This document shows positions 62,801 to 64,000 of a stretch of DNA of 64,000 nucleotides, one piece after another. Every line of letters starts with the position of its first letter. The first letter of the stretch is position 1. Source of the DNA: Fibrobacter sp. UWP2. GTDB taxonomy: Bacteria; Fibrobacterota; Fibrobacteria; Fibrobacterales; Fibrobacteraceae. Location: NCBI RefSeq assembly GCF_900141705.1, contig NZ_FQYM01000014.1:1-64000 (forward strand). The letters are read 5' to 3'. The notes below the pieces were generated by a model that worked only from the letters and a program-made list of their open reading frames with translations, ran no database searches and was not told the DNA's origin. A program made the position numbers and the translations under genes.

Positions 62801-64000
62801 ATGTGGAAGACTCGACCGGCAAGGTCATTGGAAACGAAATTGCCGTTTCGTACAAGACAGTGGTCAATGGCGATTCGGTGACGATTTCGTACAGGGCGGA
62901 CGCCTTGACGGGCGAACCGGTCAAGACCGAAGCGGGCGAGACTTACATGGTGTCGTACGAGTACACCGATAAGAGCGGCAAGACGGTGAATGTTGCCTAT
63001 GGTGTCGATTCCAAGGGCAAGGTGGTACACGATGCCGAGGACAATGTTGCTTACGAGGTGACCTACACCTATACCAGTAGCTTTGGCAACAAGGCGAGCC
63101 GCACCATCCGTGTGGTGCTCGACGTGATCCCCCCCAAGGTCGAAATTTTGGATCCGGAGATGGATGCAGTTTTGTTCTCGAACTTCGTTGACGTCAAGTG
63201 GACCGTGGACAAAATGGACGGCAAGGGCGCTATGGAGCAGGACACCCTTAACACGCAGGGCCTGGAACGTGGCGCCAATACGATAGTCCGCTTCTATAAG
63301 GACAAGGCCGGTAACAAAGCTGCCGACACTGTGTATGTTGTGATGAAGGACGCGAAGGACGTGAACATTGCTGTAGAGACTCCGGTCACGCTTGTCACAA
63401 AGGACAAGGCGGAAGAGTACTATTCGGTGAACCCGCCCCAAAAGGACCAGACGTTCGCCGTTACCATTTTGAACCCCAAGAAGGGGACCGAGATTGAAAC
63501 CTTGATTGGCGGTGATTTTAAAACCAAGAAGGGAAGCGAAGATGTTCCTTACCCTGGACTGGACGGACACCTTGGACCGACGCTCACCGTCGAGGCGAAG
63601 GTTCCCGTGGTTAGTGCCGTGTCGGGGCTTGCGACTCTGGACGACCTCCTGGGTGGCGAAGGTCTTGTGAACCTGGACGGCGTCGATGCCGCCGGTGGCG
63701 AGAAGATGCCTGTGGACGAATATGTCGAGGAGCATTGCTCTGACGAGTTCCGCTCCAGCTTCAATGGCGATGCCTCTCGTGCAAGCCTTTACCACACGGT
63801 GATGAAAGTTAAAATTTGGGTGTTCACGACGCTGGGCTCGTTTGTGGACTACTTCACCTTTGAACAGGAACTCGATAACCCCGATTACGTGAACGAAGCG
63901 GGCATGCTGAACTTGTACTTCGAGATGAAGCCCGACAAGAACGGCGATGTGCGCACGGCGAGCGGCAGGCTCTATGGAACCGGCGCCTACCTCTACAAGA
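59803..64000 (+). CDS. Very large secreted cadherin-repeat surface protein (partial)
   Basis: Open for at least 1399 codons to the window edge without a stop. GGAG lies 7 bases before ATG 59803. A signal peptide (LLLAAVCSHAA) is followed by an N-terminal domain (about 30-360) with GNILFYSP, GVFQGTYISGGTI and FSGQLLAKNISIDAHF, which resembles choice-of-anchor-type adhesin heads. From about residue 540 there are cadherin-like repeats with VIDVNEPP linkers, DxD and FGENQPVGS motifs that bind calcium between domains. Later parts (about 950-1090) have repeating VSY/YEV strands, then Ig-like folds. Likely a cell-surface or secreted adhesin. The C-terminal sorting region lies beyond the window. Confidence 0.85.
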   Translation, partial: MIGFWSKKINWVSLGTLLLAAVCSHAADTKVVPFVFGYVDSDFDSQNAEWQKLIKYKLWGTGEAGQAGVLFNNQDIHINDSLGYSGSAAGDFVMRNDKHDIGGPLAFGGGFLNDTGTDSVLTGPSHFGGTISIGGNAYNSNNVTWRGYVCSDQGYNQFERAETKGNATRDCSHPDIPEIDKTLDVPTVDYTGYQFDAVWPAVEYRNKIETIDIPEGEGYYDIHVEGDFVLNDLNDSLYIRIPNGRVVRIFIDGELKIGGAPHNIVTMNEENAVVSNKDYAGNILFYSPNTISFPAIEGVFQGTYISGGTIKFMQHYSFSGQLLAKNISIDAHFKAGDFRYVPFNASKVVSTHRNLREDHETVGDDIQLTLDKASPTKVPFRYCFEFFATDPALAKADGNMYAHRTDLADADIPVCSQVGESVIGDFASSYFEKGETSLANPIVLHAAYDALSENKEGFRLWVCDLEAAIYPDGDRSGNCHKYDLSITNIPKNPLGKDFVITGFMNSPLVLSSFPAMYPDSTELTDYSVMIVDLPTHSLTLNGEPVKAGDVISVASLGGLKFTGALDEFGAPYDSLTYKIVKNEDGSTSDDPYRLTINLASVMFDIKENSLANDVVGQMENGGITKFEILDATQTFVINSTTGKITVKADSTINYEATPEGYYVSVVVTKGTSLDTVGVQINVIDVNEPPTIRDTSYVFGENQPVGSKVGTLPVYDEDNNKDFLKNMLSLIGGDTDKYAIEASSGVITSKVLMDYEDDKYDTLVVLVKDPDNYTDTATVIIEIGNVMETSKIEVPEVAVPNGPSHYNVAETDTIYINKNEATISWTADGIPQPDTTVKNLHEGLNVVVLEYCDKTKDKCVTRNVYIYVCTRTPQVDMAAKVDDIVADNIFTIVEQIAEDDTSFYVKDTSNKLTITVRDPIFDATYTDSTVNYSTDNFTIDVKLKTLSVSSSTISAMNDIAGEKLMLNDAPSSKAIRTPYNDSLVLVTYTEKVKGKDVLVSYVEDSTGKVIGNEIAVSYKTVVNGDSVTISYRADALTGEPVKTEAGETYMVSYEYTDKSGKTVNVAYGVDSKGKVVHDAEDNVAYEVTYTYTSSFGNKASRTIRVVLDVIPPKVEILDPEMDAVLFSNFVDVKWTVDKMDGKGAMEQDTLNTQGLERGANTIVRFYKDKAGNKAADTVYVVMKDAKDVNIAVETPVTLVTKDKAEEYYSVNPPQKDQTFAVTILNPKKGTEIETLIGGDFKTKKGSEDVPYPGLDGHLGPTLTVEAKVPVVSAVSGLATLDDLLGGEGLVNLDGVDAAGGEKMPVDEYVEEHCSDEFRSSFNGDASRASLYHTVMKVKIWVFTTLGSFVDYFTFEQELDNPDYVNEAGMLNLYFEMKPDKNGDVRTASGRLYGTGAYLYK

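Overview
The window is a chromosomal segment of a Fibrobacter-type bacterium. I infer this from lipoproteins and secreted plant-wall enzymes with Ser-rich linkers, a GH5 cellulase with repeated carbohydrate-binding modules, a CE6-type acetyl esterase and a PL1 pectate lyase that share a T9SS-like C-terminal tail, and three copies of a ~910-residue lipoprotein family known as a Fibrobacter succinogenes paralogous family (TIGR02171). I saw no phage, insertion sequence, plasmid gene or CRISPR array.

Layout. 1-4 kb: a Ser-linker lipoprotein, then a minus-strand run of radical SAM/SPASM, rdgB, TM2 protein and tRNA-dihydrouridine synthase. 4-16.6 kb: a plus-strand cluster that is the most unusual part of the window. 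It holds an AlgX-like SGNH lipoprotein, a transglutaminase/SirB1-like protein, three tandem lipoproteins combining an FGE-like fold, a beta-propeller and an SGNH (GSSR) domain, and a polytopic GT-C-like membrane protein. 17-19.3 kb: a DnaA-family protein that lacks the arginine finger, with a short-chain dehydrogenase behind it. 19.4-23.4 kb: a lipoprotein, an NAD synthetase with a degenerate glutaminase domain, and mnmA. 23.4-27.5 kb: a MoxR-DUF58-transglutaminase operon. 27.5-31 kb: a small lipoprotein, the CE6 esterase, trmO and a membrane protein. 31.2-33.9 kb: rpsO-pnp. 34-37.4 kb: two tandem membrane HD-GYP proteins. 37.4-43.6 kb: glycosyltransferase, ispG, serA, acyl-CoA synthetase and a small membrane protein. 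43.8-49.2 kb: pectate lyase and GH5 cellulase. 49.2-54.1 kb: tgt, tRNA-Leu(GAG), murD, a second tRNA-Leu(GAG), secG, tpiA and a lipoprotein. 54.1-59.5 kb: envelope proteins, recA, pncC, a DUF5683-like protein and a histidine phosphatase. 59.5 kb: a candidate SRP RNA on the minus strand with its own promoter. 59.8 kb to the end: a very large secreted cadherin-repeat protein that runs off the window.

Much of the content concerns the cell envelope: secreted polysaccharide-degrading enzymes, lipoproteins, O-acyl-type SGNH domains and c-di-GMP phosphodiesterase-type sensors, interleaved with housekeeping genes (tRNA modification, translation, isoprenoid, serine, NAD, peptidoglycan). The best candidate for an undescribed system is the 4.0-16.6 kb cluster. 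Its gene order, tight spacing and four SGNH domains suggest a multi-lipoprotein machine acting on a surface glycan; that function is inference. The DnaA paralog and the glutaminase-less NAD synthetase are the best single-gene oddities. All calls come from reading the sequence; no database search was run.
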